Made by a program: the position numbers and the translations under genes. Of a stretch of 61,828 bases of DNA, positions 38,981 through 46,780 are shown piece after piece (positions within the stretch are counted from its first letter, which is position 1; each line of letters starts with the position of its first letter). This stretch comes from an uncultured Pelagibacteraceae bacterium. Its GTDB lineage: Bacteria > Pseudomonadota > Alphaproteobacteria > Pelagibacterales > Pelagibacteraceae. The notes under the pieces were generated by a model, which saw only the letters and a list, made by a program, of their open reading frames with translations, searched no databases and was not told the DNA's origin. The stretch is taken from NCBI GenBank assembly GCA_902590535.1, contig CACIXF010000004.1, positions 1-61,828 on the forward strand. Direction: 5' to 3'.

Positions 38981-40171
38981 TTATTGATAAATATAGTCTC
39001 TTGTAACTGGAGTTGATGAATAATCTTTTGTTAATTGAAATTGATATACAACTTGATCACCCCATTTAAATGCCATCTCACAACCAGCAAGATAAAATTC
39101 CCACATTCTAAAAAATCTTTCGTCAAACATTTGAATTATTTTCTCTTTATTTCTAAGGCAATTTTCTTTCCAATGTCTTAGGGTATGCGAATAATGCATC
39201 CTCAAAACCTCAATATCTGCAACGATTAAACCTGCTTTTTCTATTGGTGTTGTAACTTCACTCAAGCTTGGAGTGTAACCACCTGGAAATATATACTTAG
39301 TAATCCAAGGGTGTGGGTCCCTTGGAGGATTTACAGATCCAATAGTATGAATTAAAGATACTCCATCATCTTTTAATAATTTTTCAACTTGTGAAAAAAA
39401 TTTTTTATAAAATTTTCTACCAACATGTTCAAACATCCCAACACTAACTATTCTGTCAAACTTTTCATTAAGTTCTCGATAATCCATTAATTTAAAATTT
39501 AATTGATTTTCTAAATTAAGTTCTTTCGCTTTTTTTTTGCAATAATTAAATTGGTTTTCTGAGAGTGTTATTCCTGTAACTTCACAATTTGCGCTTTTAG
39601 CAATATCTATTGCTAGTGAACCCCATCCACATCCTATATCTAAAACCTTTTGATTTGGTTTTATATTTAATTTTTTAATTATATGTTGAATTTTGTTGTT
39701 TTGTGCAGTTTCTAAACTATCGGTCTCGCTTTTAAAATAAGCACAAGAGTATTGTCTTTTAGGATCTAGAAACAAGTCATAAAGATCATCTGAGATATCG
39801 TAGTGATGCGAAACATTCATTTTTGATTTTTTAATAAAATTGAAATTAGTTAAATATCTATAAGAACCCCTCAATCTATTGATTAAATAACTGAAAAAAT
39901 TTAAATCCCCTCTTCCAAAATTCATTAATGATAAATCTAGAAAATCAGTAAGACTTCCATTTTCAATGACTATCTCACCATCCGTATAAGCTTCTCCAAA
40001 ATAAAGATCAGGATGAAATAACAGCTTATAATGAAGATTTTTGTTTAAAATTTTAACTTTAATAGGATTGTCACTTTTAGGATTTCCAATAATATAATTT
40101 TTAGAATTAGCATCAACTAATATAAATCCATCTTTTTTAAAAACACTGTTTAAGAATCTTGCTAATTGCAT
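38981..40171 (-). CDS. cfa: Cyclopropane-fatty-acyl-phospholipid synthase family methyltransferase
   Basis: This enzyme would transfer methylene from SAM to unsaturated acyl chains. The N-terminal lipid-binding part contains LFHPDLYFGEAYTDGE (51-66). The SAM motif is VLDIGCGWGSLA (176-187). SHHYDISDDLYDLFLD (121-136) and YSCAYF (141-146) are characteristic of CFA synthases. The C-terminal part has LAGCEMAFKWGDQVVYQFQ. Length is 396 residues. Related fatty-acid methyltransferases cannot be excluded. It lies one base after the aldolase gene. Confidence 0.9.
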   Translation of the reverse strand: MQLARFLNSVFKKDGFILVDANSKNYIIGNPKSDNPIKVKILNKNLHYKLLFHPDLYFGEAYTDGEIVIENGSLTDFLDLSLMNFGRGDLNFFSYLINRLRGSYRYLTNFNFIKKSKMNVSHHYDISDDLYDLFLDPKRQYSCAYFKSETDSLETAQNNKIQHIIKKLNIKPNQKVLDIGCGWGSLAIDIAKSANCEVTGITLSENQFNYCKKKAKELNLENQLNFKLMDYRELNEKFDRIVSVGMFEHVGRKFYKKFFSQVEKLLKDDGVSLIHTIGSVNPPRDPHPWITKYIFPGGYTPSLSEVTTPIEKAGLIVADIEVLRMHYSHTLRHWKENCLRNKEKIIQMFDERFFRMWEFYLAGCEMAFKWGDQVVYQFQLTKDYSSTPVTRDYIYQ

Positions 40172-40172
40172 T

Positions 40173-41057
40173 TTATGCTGCCATTAAAGATTTAATTGAA
40201 AAGTTAAGTTTTTCTAAATTGTTAATAAGTTCTTTTTCACTTTTAGAATTTAAAACTCTTAACGGAGGTAATAAATTTTCGTATATACTTTCCTTTTTTT
40301 TATAAAAAGTATGAAGCCCAGAGATAAGATTATACTTTTCAAACTCCCCTCTTACTTCACAAAGTTTTTCATTAACTGTTTGGGGTATACCTTTGCTAAA
40401 ATCATCATAAACTTTTCTTGCTAGTCCTGCTGTAGCATTGCATGTAGCTGTAATTATGCCAGAGCATCCTAGCTCAAGTCCTTTTAGTAACTTTGATTCA
40501 GAGCCAGGCATAACAGAAAAATTGTCTAACTTTAAATTCTCAAAAAGATTATAAGAACTATCTTTTACTCCAACTATTTGATTTGGAAATCTTTTTACAA
40601 GTTCTTTGACACATTCTACACTAAATTTATATCCACATAATTTTTCAAAATTATAAAGGATAATTTTACTTTCAGGAATTGCCTCAACAATTTTGCTATA
40701 AAAATCGATTACTTCACTGTCTCCATATAAATAATAAGCAGGAGGCATAATTAAGAATTTTTCAAAATTTAATGATTTGGCTACTCTCATTAGATTTATT
40801 GTATCTCCTAATGAATTAAGGCCAGTTCCAATTAAATATTTATCTTTGTATTTATTTGTAGCAAGTTTATTTAATAAATTAATTTTTTCTGAAATAGGAA
40901 TAAGTTGTGCCTGCCCAGTACTTCCAAAAATTGCAGCTCCATGACATCCATTGTCAATAACCATCTCTGCATGCTCTATTGTTTTACCAATATTTAATGT
41001 CAAATTTTCATTTAATATTGACATTGATGCAGCGTATATTCCTTTAATATTATTCAT
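40173..41057 (-). CDS. Dihydrodipicolinate synthase / N-acetylneuraminate lyase family aldolase
   Basis: This is a class I aldolase of the DapA/NAL family with the Schiff-base lysine K165 (GVKDSSYN) and the catalytic Tyr135 (ILYNF). The substrate-binding loop is GSTGQ at 45-49, whereas DapA proper has GTTGE. That, with the divergent C-terminus, argues against lysine biosynthesis and for another 2-keto acid substrate. Length is 294 residues. It is upstream of cfa on the same strand, one base apart, so they may be co-transcribed, although no shared pathway is obvious. Confidence 0.8.
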   Translation of the reverse strand: MNNIKGIYAASMSILNENLTLNIGKTIEHAEMVIDNGCHGAAIFGSTGQAQLIPISEKINLLNKLATNKYKDKYLIGTGLNSLGDTINLMRVAKSLNFEKFLIMPPAYYLYGDSEVIDFYSKIVEAIPESKIILYNFEKLCGYKFSVECVKELVKRFPNQIVGVKDSSYNLFENLKLDNFSVMPGSESKLLKGLELGCSGIITATCNATAGLARKVYDDFSKGIPQTVNEKLCEVRGEFEKYNLISGLHTFYKKKESIYENLLPPLRVLNSKSEKELINNLEKLNFSIKSLMAA

Positions 41058-41102
41058 ACTTAAAATTTATATAAAAATTAAATTTAGTAAAGATTAAATA
41101 AA

Positions 41103-41606
41103 TTAACCTATATCTCTTAAAACAATTTCTTTTGCTTCATTCACCAGGGAAGACAGTCTTGATGTTTCTGGAGAAATATCTGGATGTATTTTTTTTTGGA
41201 TTTTAATGTATGCTTTATTTACTTCCTCTTTTGTTAAACTTTTAGAAGGATTTAAATTTAAAATTCTATATGCCTCTTGGGTTGACATAGTGCTTAAATT
41301 AGAGGGATTTTGATTGTTAAAAGAAAACCTTCCAGAATTTCTTAAAGTTTGAATTAATCTATACAGAGAAATTAATTGAAAAATGGAAAGACCCTTTAAT
41401 TTTAAAAGCGCTAAACTTGCAAGTGTGAAAGGTAGAGTTAATAAAACTTTTCCCCCTATTGCAAATAATATTGCAAAAACAGCCAATATTAGAAATAATA
41501 AAATTCTTAAACCCCTGGATATTTTTTTTGATGCAACTCCAGTTAAAAATCTTAGTAAAAAATATAAACCTGCTAAAATTAATACTGTATAAATTATAAT
41601 ATTCAT
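41103..41606 (-). CDS. Membrane-anchored J-domain protein (TIM14/DnaJ-like)
   Basis: The protein has 167 residues, taking the ATG at 41606. The ATG at 41636 would run into the divergent peptidase gene, and the chosen start has an AGGAAAT ribosome-binding site. Two or three hydrophobic helices in residues 1-75 are followed by a linker and a C-terminal J-domain. The J-domain holds EAYRILNLNPSKSLTKEEV and the HPD motif (KKIHPDISPE), like the alphaproteobacterial and mitochondrial Tim14/Pam18 group. HPD activates DnaK ATPase; a role at the membrane is inferred. Confidence 0.87.
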   Translation of the reverse strand: MNIIIYTVLILAGLYFLLRFLTGVASKKISRGLRILLFLILAVFAILFAIGGKVLLTLPFTLASLALLKLKGLSIFQLISLYRLIQTLRNSGRFSFNNQNPSNLSTMSTQEAYRILNLNPSKSLTKEEVNKAYIKIQKKIHPDISPETSRLSSLVNEAKEIVLRDIG

Positions 41607-41621
41607 ATATTTCCTATAAAA

Positions 41622-43697
41622 ATGAAAGTACCACAACTTAAAAAAAAACTAGAGACAAAATCTTGTCACAATATAGAGTGGGAGGATAATTACAGCTGGA
41701 TACATCAAAAAAATATTTTAGAAGTTCTAAAAGATAAATCAAAACTAGACTCGGAAGTTAAAAAATATTTAGAAGAAGAAAACGCATACACCGATTATCA
41801 CCTAAAAGATACTAAAGATATTCAAAAAAAATTGTTTGATGAAATTAAAGGTAGAATAAAATTAGATGATGAGTCTTTACCTTATAAAGATCATACATAT
41901 GAGTATTGGACAAAAACTACAGCAACAGGAAACTATTCTATAAAACTTAGAAAAAAAATTGGTTCAGAAAATATAGAAGAAATATGGAATGGAGATAAGG
42001 AAAAAGAAAAACTCAAAACTGAATATTTTGGAGTTGGAGATTTAGAAGTAAGTAATAATGATAAATATCTAGGATACTCTTTAGATCTCAAAGGTTCTGA
42101 GTATTACACAATTTATTTAAGAGATATAAAAACAAACAAAATTATTTCAAAAGAAATCACAGAAACATCAGGGGGAATAACATTTAGTTTGGATGATAAA
42201 TATATTTTTTATTCTAAACTTGATGAAAATCATAGGGCAAGAACAATATATAGACACAAAATAGGAGATTTTGATAATGAGGATGAGTTAATATTTGAGG
42301 AGAATAGTGAAGCTTTTACAGTGGGAATTGGAAAAAGCTCAGATGAAAAATATTATTTCATAAATACTTCTGACCATAATACTTCAGAGCAATATTACTT
42401 TAAATCAGATGAATTAAATCCATCTCCAAAACTTATTATTAAAAGAGAAAGAGGTGTTTTGTATTCTGTTAATTCATGGGAAGGTAAATTTTATAATCAT
42501 ACAAATAAAAATTCTGAAGACTTTAAAATTGATATTTGTGACAATTTAGAAAATCAAAATTGGCAAACATATATTCCAGCAAAAGATGAAGTTTTAATTG
42601 GTGGATTAACATTCCTTAAAAATTGGATTATTCGTGGTGAAACATCAGATGCACTAGATAAATTATTTGTCAAAAATATTTCTACTAATATAGAAGAAGA
42701 ATTAATTTTTTCTGATGAAACTGTTTATGTTCCAGGAGTAAGCTTAACTCAAAAAGATAGAAATACTGATGAAGTTCATTTAGGATATTCATCACCTAAA
42801 ACTCCTTCTAGAGTATTTAAATATAATTTAGCAACAAAATCTAAAGAACTTGTTAAAGAACAAGAGATCCCATCTGGTCATAATAAAGATGACTATATTG
42901 TTGAGAGAGTTGAGTTTAAATCTCATGACGGAAGAATGGTTCCATTAACAATTACTAGACACAAAAAAACAAAAATTGATGGGTCTGCAAATGTTTTATT
43001 GTATGGATATGGGTCTTATGGAAATTCTATGTCCCCAAGTTTTTCTTCTACAAGACTAAGTCTTATAAATAGAGATATAATTTGGGCCACAGCTCATATC
43101 AGAGGTGGTATGGAGAAAGGTATGAAATGGTGGAAAGAGGGAAAATTAACAAACAAAAAAAACACTTTTGAAGATTATATTTACGCAGCAAAATATTTGA
43201 TCGAAAAGAATTATACGTCAAAAGGAAATATTATTGGAATGGGTGGATCAGCTGGAGGATTATTGATGGGAGCTGTTGTCAATCAATCTCCTGAATTATT
43301 TTTAGGAATTATTATGGCTGTTCCTTTTGTAGATTCTTTAACAACAAATCTAGATCATTCTTTACCTTTAACTGTTGGAGAATTTGACGAATTTGGAAAT
43401 GCAAAAGAGAATAAAGAACACTTTGATTATATTTTTTCATATGCACCCTACAACAATATTAAAAAAATGGATTATCCACATATTTTTATTACAACAAGTT
43501 TAAGTGATAATAGAGTTTTATTTGATGAACCTGCAAAGTTCACAGCAAAACTTAGAGACTATAAAACAGATAATAATTTACTTCTTTTAAAAACCGAAAT
43601 GAATGCTGGTCATGGTGGAAAATCTGGAAGAGATGGAGCAATAGAAGAAATTGCTATTGACTATGCATTTGCATTAAAGATTTCTAAAAAAATTTAG
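41622..43697 (+). CDS. Prolyl oligopeptidase family peptidase (oligopeptidase B-like)
   Basis: This is a serine peptidase of family S9A with an N-terminal beta-propeller and a C-terminal alpha/beta hydrolase. The catalytic triad is S543 (GMGGSAGG), D629 (SLSDNRV) and H664 (NAGHGGKSGR). YGYGSYG precedes the oxyanion region. The GGSAGGLLMG form and the R-preferring motifs suggest oligopeptidase B (ptrB), which cleaves after Arg/Lys. Length is 691 residues, typical. No signal peptide is seen, so it is probably cytoplasmic and acts on imported peptides. Confidence 0.92.
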   Translation: MKVPQLKKKLETKSCHNIEWEDNYSWIHQKNILEVLKDKSKLDSEVKKYLEEENAYTDYHLKDTKDIQKKLFDEIKGRIKLDDESLPYKDHTYEYWTKTTATGNYSIKLRKKIGSENIEEIWNGDKEKEKLKTEYFGVGDLEVSNNDKYLGYSLDLKGSEYYTIYLRDIKTNKIISKEITETSGGITFSLDDKYIFYSKLDENHRARTIYRHKIGDFDNEDELIFEENSEAFTVGIGKSSDEKYYFINTSDHNTSEQYYFKSDELNPSPKLIIKRERGVLYSVNSWEGKFYNHTNKNSEDFKIDICDNLENQNWQTYIPAKDEVLIGGLTFLKNWIIRGETSDALDKLFVKNISTNIEEELIFSDETVYVPGVSLTQKDRNTDEVHLGYSSPKTPSRVFKYNLATKSKELVKEQEIPSGHNKDDYIVERVEFKSHDGRMVPLTITRHKKTKIDGSANVLLYGYGSYGNSMSPSFSSTRLSLINRDIIWATAHIRGGMEKGMKWWKEGKLTNKKNTFEDYIYAAKYLIEKNYTSKGNIIGMGGSAGGLLMGAVVNQSPELFLGIIMAVPFVDSLTTNLDHSLPLTVGEFDEFGNAKENKEHFDYIFSYAPYNNIKKMDYPHIFITTSLSDNRVLFDEPAKFTAKLRDYKTDNNLLLLKTEMNAGHGGKSGRDGAIEEIAIDYAFALKISKKI

Positions 43698-43709
43698 TAC
43701 ATTTTAAAT

Positions 43710-43737
43710 CTTGAAAAAAACAAATTAATTCCCATAT
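43710..43737 (+). promoter_or_regulatory. Sigma-32 (RpoH)-type promoter of hsp20
   Basis: CTTGAA (43710-43715), a 16-base spacer and CCATAT (43732-43737, preceded by another C) form a heat-shock promoter. The boxes and spacing equal those upstream of groES. Transcription would start about 43744, immediately before the first leader hairpin. Confidence 0.8.
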
Positions 43738-43744
43738 AAATCCA

Positions 43745-43802
43745 GTAAGTCGCCTAATGGGGCTTACATAAATAAACTTGCTTAACAAAGGAGGATATTA
43801 TG
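43745..43802 (+). ncRNA. Candidate ROSE-like RNA thermometer in the hsp20 leader
   Basis: Two hairpins fill the roughly 56-base leader. The first (43745-43767) pairs GTAAGTC and CC with GG and GGCTTAC around a TAAT loop, with one bulged G (52). The second (43777-43794) pairs CTTGCTT with AAGGAGG around the loop AACA. It buries the whole Shine-Dalgarno sequence five bases before the ATG. It contains TTGCT opposite AGGAG with a central G-G mismatch, which is the signature of ROSE elements controlling small heat-shock genes in alphaproteobacteria. This reading is from the sequence by eye; no folding calculation was run. Confidence 0.7.
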
Positions 43803-44246
43803 ACAAGTAAGGATCTATCTATATTTAACTCACTTAGACCTTTTTCAATTGGTTTTGATGATATGTTTGACCAATTCGAAAGTATGTTGGGAAATAGCAA
43901 TTTGACGATGCAGTCAAATTATCCACCTTACAACATCCGAAAGACAGGTAAAGACAACTATGCAATTGAAGTAGCATTGGCTGGCTTTAGCAAAAAAGAC
44001 GTTGAGGTTGAATTCGAGGACAATTTATTAACCGTAAGAACAAAACAAGTTAATAAGTCTGAGGACAGTGATGTTAATGGAGAAATTATTCATAAAGGTA
44101 TTTCTCAAAGACAATTTGCAAGATCATTCACTATAGCTGATGATGTAAAAGTTAATGGTGCTGAGCTTAAAGATGGTCTTTTAACAATATCTTGTGAAAG
44201 AATAATTCCAGAACATAAAAAAAAGAAGCTTATTGAAATTAAATAA
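43800..44246 (+). CDS. Small heat-shock protein Hsp20 (IbpA family)
   Basis: This is an ATP-independent holdase of the alpha-crystallin family, 148 residues. Typical features are the N-terminal RPFSIGFDDMFDQFE, YPPYNIRKTGKDNYAIEVALAGF at the start of the alpha-crystallin domain, and the GISQRQFARSFTIADDVKVNGAELKDGLLTI beta strands. The C-terminal motif is IIPEHKKKKLIEIK. The start is fixed by a strong GGAGG Shine-Dalgarno sequence at 43790-43794. It has its own sigma-32-type promoter and a leader hairpin that may act as a thermosensor. Confidence 0.96.
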   Translation: MTSKDLSIFNSLRPFSIGFDDMFDQFESMLGNSNLTMQSNYPPYNIRKTGKDNYAIEVALAGFSKKDVEVEFEDNLLTVRTKQVNKSEDSDVNGEIIHKGISQRQFARSFTIADDVKVNGAELKDGLLTISCERIIPEHKKKKLIEIK

Positions 44247-44259
44247 GTCTTAAACCTTG

Positions 44260-44290
44260 CTTGTGGGGATTTCTCCCCACAAGTTTAAAT
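44260..44290. terminator. Bidirectional terminator between hsp20 and the purine permease gene
   Basis: A perfect 10-base-pair stem (CTTGTGGGGA / TCCCCACAAG, loop TTTC) spans 44260-44283. T-rich or A-rich flanks on both sides make it usable for both convergent genes. It is the most GC-rich short hairpin in this window. Confidence 0.85.
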
Positions 44291-44293
44291 TAA

Positions 44294-45616
44294 TTATTTC
44301 TTTGCCATTATAGCATTTAAAAAAAATGCTAGTAATCCAGCAGGTATAAGTCCAGTTGTTAATAGTAGTTTTAAACTTATTCCAAAATCTGGAATATTTT
44401 TCACAAAGTCTGGTAACAATGACATCCCAATTCCAAAAGACAAAGAAAGAGCTAAGATTAATAAATTTCTTTGATCCATTTCTGCCCTTGAAATCAATTT
44501 AATACCAGCAGCTACAATCATACCAAACATAATGATTGCTGCTCCACCAATCACAGACTCTGGCATTGCAGCGATTATTCCACCTAATTTTGGAAATAAT
44601 CCCATTAGAACCAAGGCTATTCCTGCAATAGTTCCAACGTGCCTACTTACCACACCTGTAAACGCAACTAGTCCAGCATTTTGTGAATAGGATGTATTTG
44701 GCATCGCATTAAATATTGCACCAAATGCAGTACCAACACCATCTGCCATAATTCCACCTGATATTTCTTTATCCGTTGCTTCTCGTTTAGCACCACCCAT
44801 TGTCGTAGCACTTATGTCTCCAATTGTTTCAATTGTTGTAACAACTGACATAAACAACATTAGAATTATTGCGCCAGGTACAAAATCAATTCCATATTGA
44901 AGTGGCATTGGAAATGCAAACCATGCTGCAGATGCAATTTTGCCATAGTTAACCATTCCTAGTGCTGCTGCAACTATGAAGCCAGCTACTATTCCAATTA
45001 AAATTGAGGCTGCAGAAGCCATTCCTTTTCCTCTAAGATTGAAAAAGATAGCAACTATGAACACTGAAGCGGCAACTGTTAAATGATTTGCATTTGCAAA
45101 GATTTCAGGTTTATTGTTCATTAACCATCCACCTCCACCAGCATACATAAAACCAACTTTAAGCAAACTAAATCCGATCATTAATACAACTATACCAGTG
45201 ACTAATGGTGGAAATAGATGCCTTATTGGTTTTAAAACTTTTCCAATAAAAATTTGAAAAATTCCTCCAATGAACGCAGCTGTAAATACCGCACCTAATC
45301 CTGCTGCTTTAAATGGTAGCATGATTGGTATAAATGCAAAACTTGTTCCTTGAACAATAGGAAGTCTTGCACCAATTTCTTTATATCCAACAGTTTGGAT
45401 AATTGTTGCAACTCCCGCAACAAACAAAGCCATTTGAATCAAAAATATTTTTTGTTCAGGCGTTTGACCAAAAACTCCAGCCACAATAATAGGAACCGTT
45501 ATATTACCAGCAAACATTGCTAGTACGTGCTGAATTCCCAAAGGTATGGATTTATTTAATGGAAGTTTTTTATCCGGACTGTTTGTAGAGCCCGCTTTTG
45601 TTTTTCTTGAAGCCAT
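44294..45616 (-). CDS. NCS2 nucleobase permease, probably xanthine/urate
   Basis: This is an inner-membrane symporter of the NCS2 (NAT) family with about 12-14 helices and 440 residues. The NAT signature is QNAGLVAFTGV (312-322), where Gly follows Thr. Uracil permeases normally have Thr-Arg in this position, whereas xanthine/urate permeases have Thr-Gly. The conserved Glu in TTIETIGDIS (263) and the TSFAFIP segment near 91 fit too. Neighbouring purine-catabolic genes support xanthine or urate as the substrate; this was not tested directly. The 138-base region upstream is listed separately. Confidence 0.87.
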   Translation of the reverse strand: MASRKTKAGSTNSPDKKLPLNKSIPLGIQHVLAMFAGNITVPIIVAGVFGQTPEQKIFLIQMALFVAGVATIIQTVGYKEIGARLPIVQGTSFAFIPIMLPFKAAGLGAVFTAAFIGGIFQIFIGKVLKPIRHLFPPLVTGIVVLMIGFSLLKVGFMYAGGGGWLMNNKPEIFANANHLTVAASVFIVAIFFNLRGKGMASAASILIGIVAGFIVAAALGMVNYGKIASAAWFAFPMPLQYGIDFVPGAIILMLFMSVVTTIETIGDISATTMGGAKREATDKEISGGIMADGVGTAFGAIFNAMPNTSYSQNAGLVAFTGVVSRHVGTIAGIALVLMGLFPKLGGIIAAMPESVIGGAAIIMFGMIVAAGIKLISRAEMDQRNLLILALSLSFGIGMSLLPDFVKNIPDFGISLKLLLTTGLIPAGLLAFFLNAIMAKK

Positions 45617-45660
45617 ATAACCTCCGTCGTTAACTAAATTGACGTTACATTATTGGCTTT
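45617..45660 (-). promoter_or_regulatory. Possible cis-acting hairpin over the permease ribosome-binding site
   Basis: Just before the permease ATG, the mRNA-sense sequence is GTAACGTC, a 12-base loop, then GACGGAGGTTAT. CGTC can pair with GACG (4 bp), or GTAAC with GTTAT with the GGAG ribosome-binding site in a bulge. Either would partly hide the Shine-Dalgarno sequence. Xanthine-sensing (NMT1-type) riboswitches exist before similar transporter genes in proteobacteria, but I cannot match this stretch to that consensus. Confidence 0.3.
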
Positions 45661-45754
45661 GAATTAACATAAAAAAAATGACTAGTTTAGAAGAACTCTA
45701 CTTTAGATAGTGAAAAAAACCTATAATGAGCAGATTTATTTTAATTAATAAATT

Positions 45755-46060
45755 TTAAAAGCAACCGTTTGAAACAAAACCCACAACTATATTTTCTGAA
45801 TTTATTTCAAACCTACGTTCACATGGAACAAGGTATTTTTTGCTATTATAAACAAACTCGAAATTGCCTTTAGCATTTTTAAAGTCTTCGTCTGGTTTTC
45901 CAAGCTCCATCTGAAGTTCACTAGCTGATTTTCCAAGAAATTTACTTAATTTTTCATTTTCCTTTTCAACAATAGCATCTGTTTTATCTTTAACGGTTTG
46001 GCACCCTGAAAAAAAAATTAATACAATTACAAGACTTATTGCTGATTTAAGTTTTGACAT
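45755..46060 (-). CDS. Small lipoprotein with BamE/SmpA-like C-terminus
   Basis: A 101-residue protein with a signal peptide and lipobox FSGC (C20). The C-terminal part (about 42-101) has SASELQMELGKPDEDFKNAKGNFEFVY, reminiscent of the BamE/OmlA domain, where a short helix is followed by 'lG.P'. Two cysteines, C80 and C100, may form a disulfide. No known partner is encoded next to it. It lies between the permease promoter region and the deaminase gene and is transcribed leftwards. Confidence 0.7.
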   Translation of the reverse strand: MSKLKSAISLVIVLIFFSGCQTVKDKTDAIVEKENEKLSKFLGKSASELQMELGKPDEDFKNAKGNFEFVYNSKKYLVPCERRFEINSENIVVGFVSNGCF

Positions 46061-46186
46061 AAGTTTAAATTAACATTTTTTGTTAAATAAATTATTAACT
46101 TTTAAGTTGTATAAATAATTTATTTCTTATTACTTTTAAGTTTAATTATAGTAACAATTGTGTTCTTTATTTGATGGTTCAAGCAT

Positions 46187-46777
46187 ATGAATGAAAAAGC
46201 CATAGAAAAGATACTAAATATATTTTCAAAAGAGGTTTTACCCTTAACTGAAAAAGGTGTTGCTAAAGGTAGTAAAATATTTGGTGCCGCAATAATTAAA
46301 AAAGAAGATTTATCTCTTGTAGTTGCAGAAACAAACAATGAAATTGAAAATCCATTGTGGCATGGAGAAATGCATACTCTCAAAAAATTTTATGAATTAG
46401 ATGCAAATACAAGACCAAAAGAAAAAGATTGCATGTTCTTAAGTTCACACGAGCCCTGTAGTATGTGTTTGAGTGCAATCACATTTTCTGGATTTGATAA
46501 TTTTTATTATTTGTTTCCTTATACTGCCACAAATGAGGAATTTTATATTCCACACGATTTAAATATACTCAAAGAAGTATTTAAAATTAATGATGGAGAA
46601 TATAATAAAGAAAATTCTTACTGGAAAAGTCAAAATATAAACTTACTTATTGAAAATTTACCCACTTCAAAAAAAGAAAATATTTTAAAACTATTAGACG
46701 AAATTAAAAAAAAATATCAAACTTTATCAAATCAATATCAGGAAAATAAGGATGGAAATTCTATACCATTAAATTAA
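46187..46777 (+). CDS. Cytidine/deoxycytidylate-deaminase-family nucleobase deaminase
   Basis: This is a zinc-dependent deaminase with 196 residues. The zinc and proton-shuttle residues are H59 and E61 (WHGEMHT) with C91 and C94 (EPCSMC). It differs from the GuaD of the same island by its N-terminal 30-residue extension, by the HGEMH form (rather than HAE/HGE), and by a longer C-terminal tail (about 140-196) with many Lys/Asn. Four bases separate it from the ABC transporter ATPase gene, so it probably acts on the imported nucleoside or base. Its substrate (cytosine, adenine or a modified purine) is unknown. Confidence 0.8.
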   Translation: MNEKAIEKILNIFSKEVLPLTEKGVAKGSKIFGAAIIKKEDLSLVVAETNNEIENPLWHGEMHTLKKFYELDANTRPKEKDCMFLSSHEPCSMCLSAITFSGFDNFYYLFPYTATNEEFYIPHDLNILKEVFKINDGEYNKENSYWKSQNINLLIENLPTSKKENILKLLDEIKKKYQTLSNQYQENKDGNSIPLN

Positions 46778-46780
46778 GTA

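Noticed and set aside
41607-41636. A longer start for the J-domain gene at 41636
   Set aside because: It would overlap the divergent peptidase start; the ATG at 41606 has a ribosome-binding site (AGGAAAT).
46120-46383. A minus-strand open frame of 87 codons across the deaminase start
   Set aside because: It overlaps the supported deaminase gene, which has clear zinc-site motifs, and shows no family features of its own.
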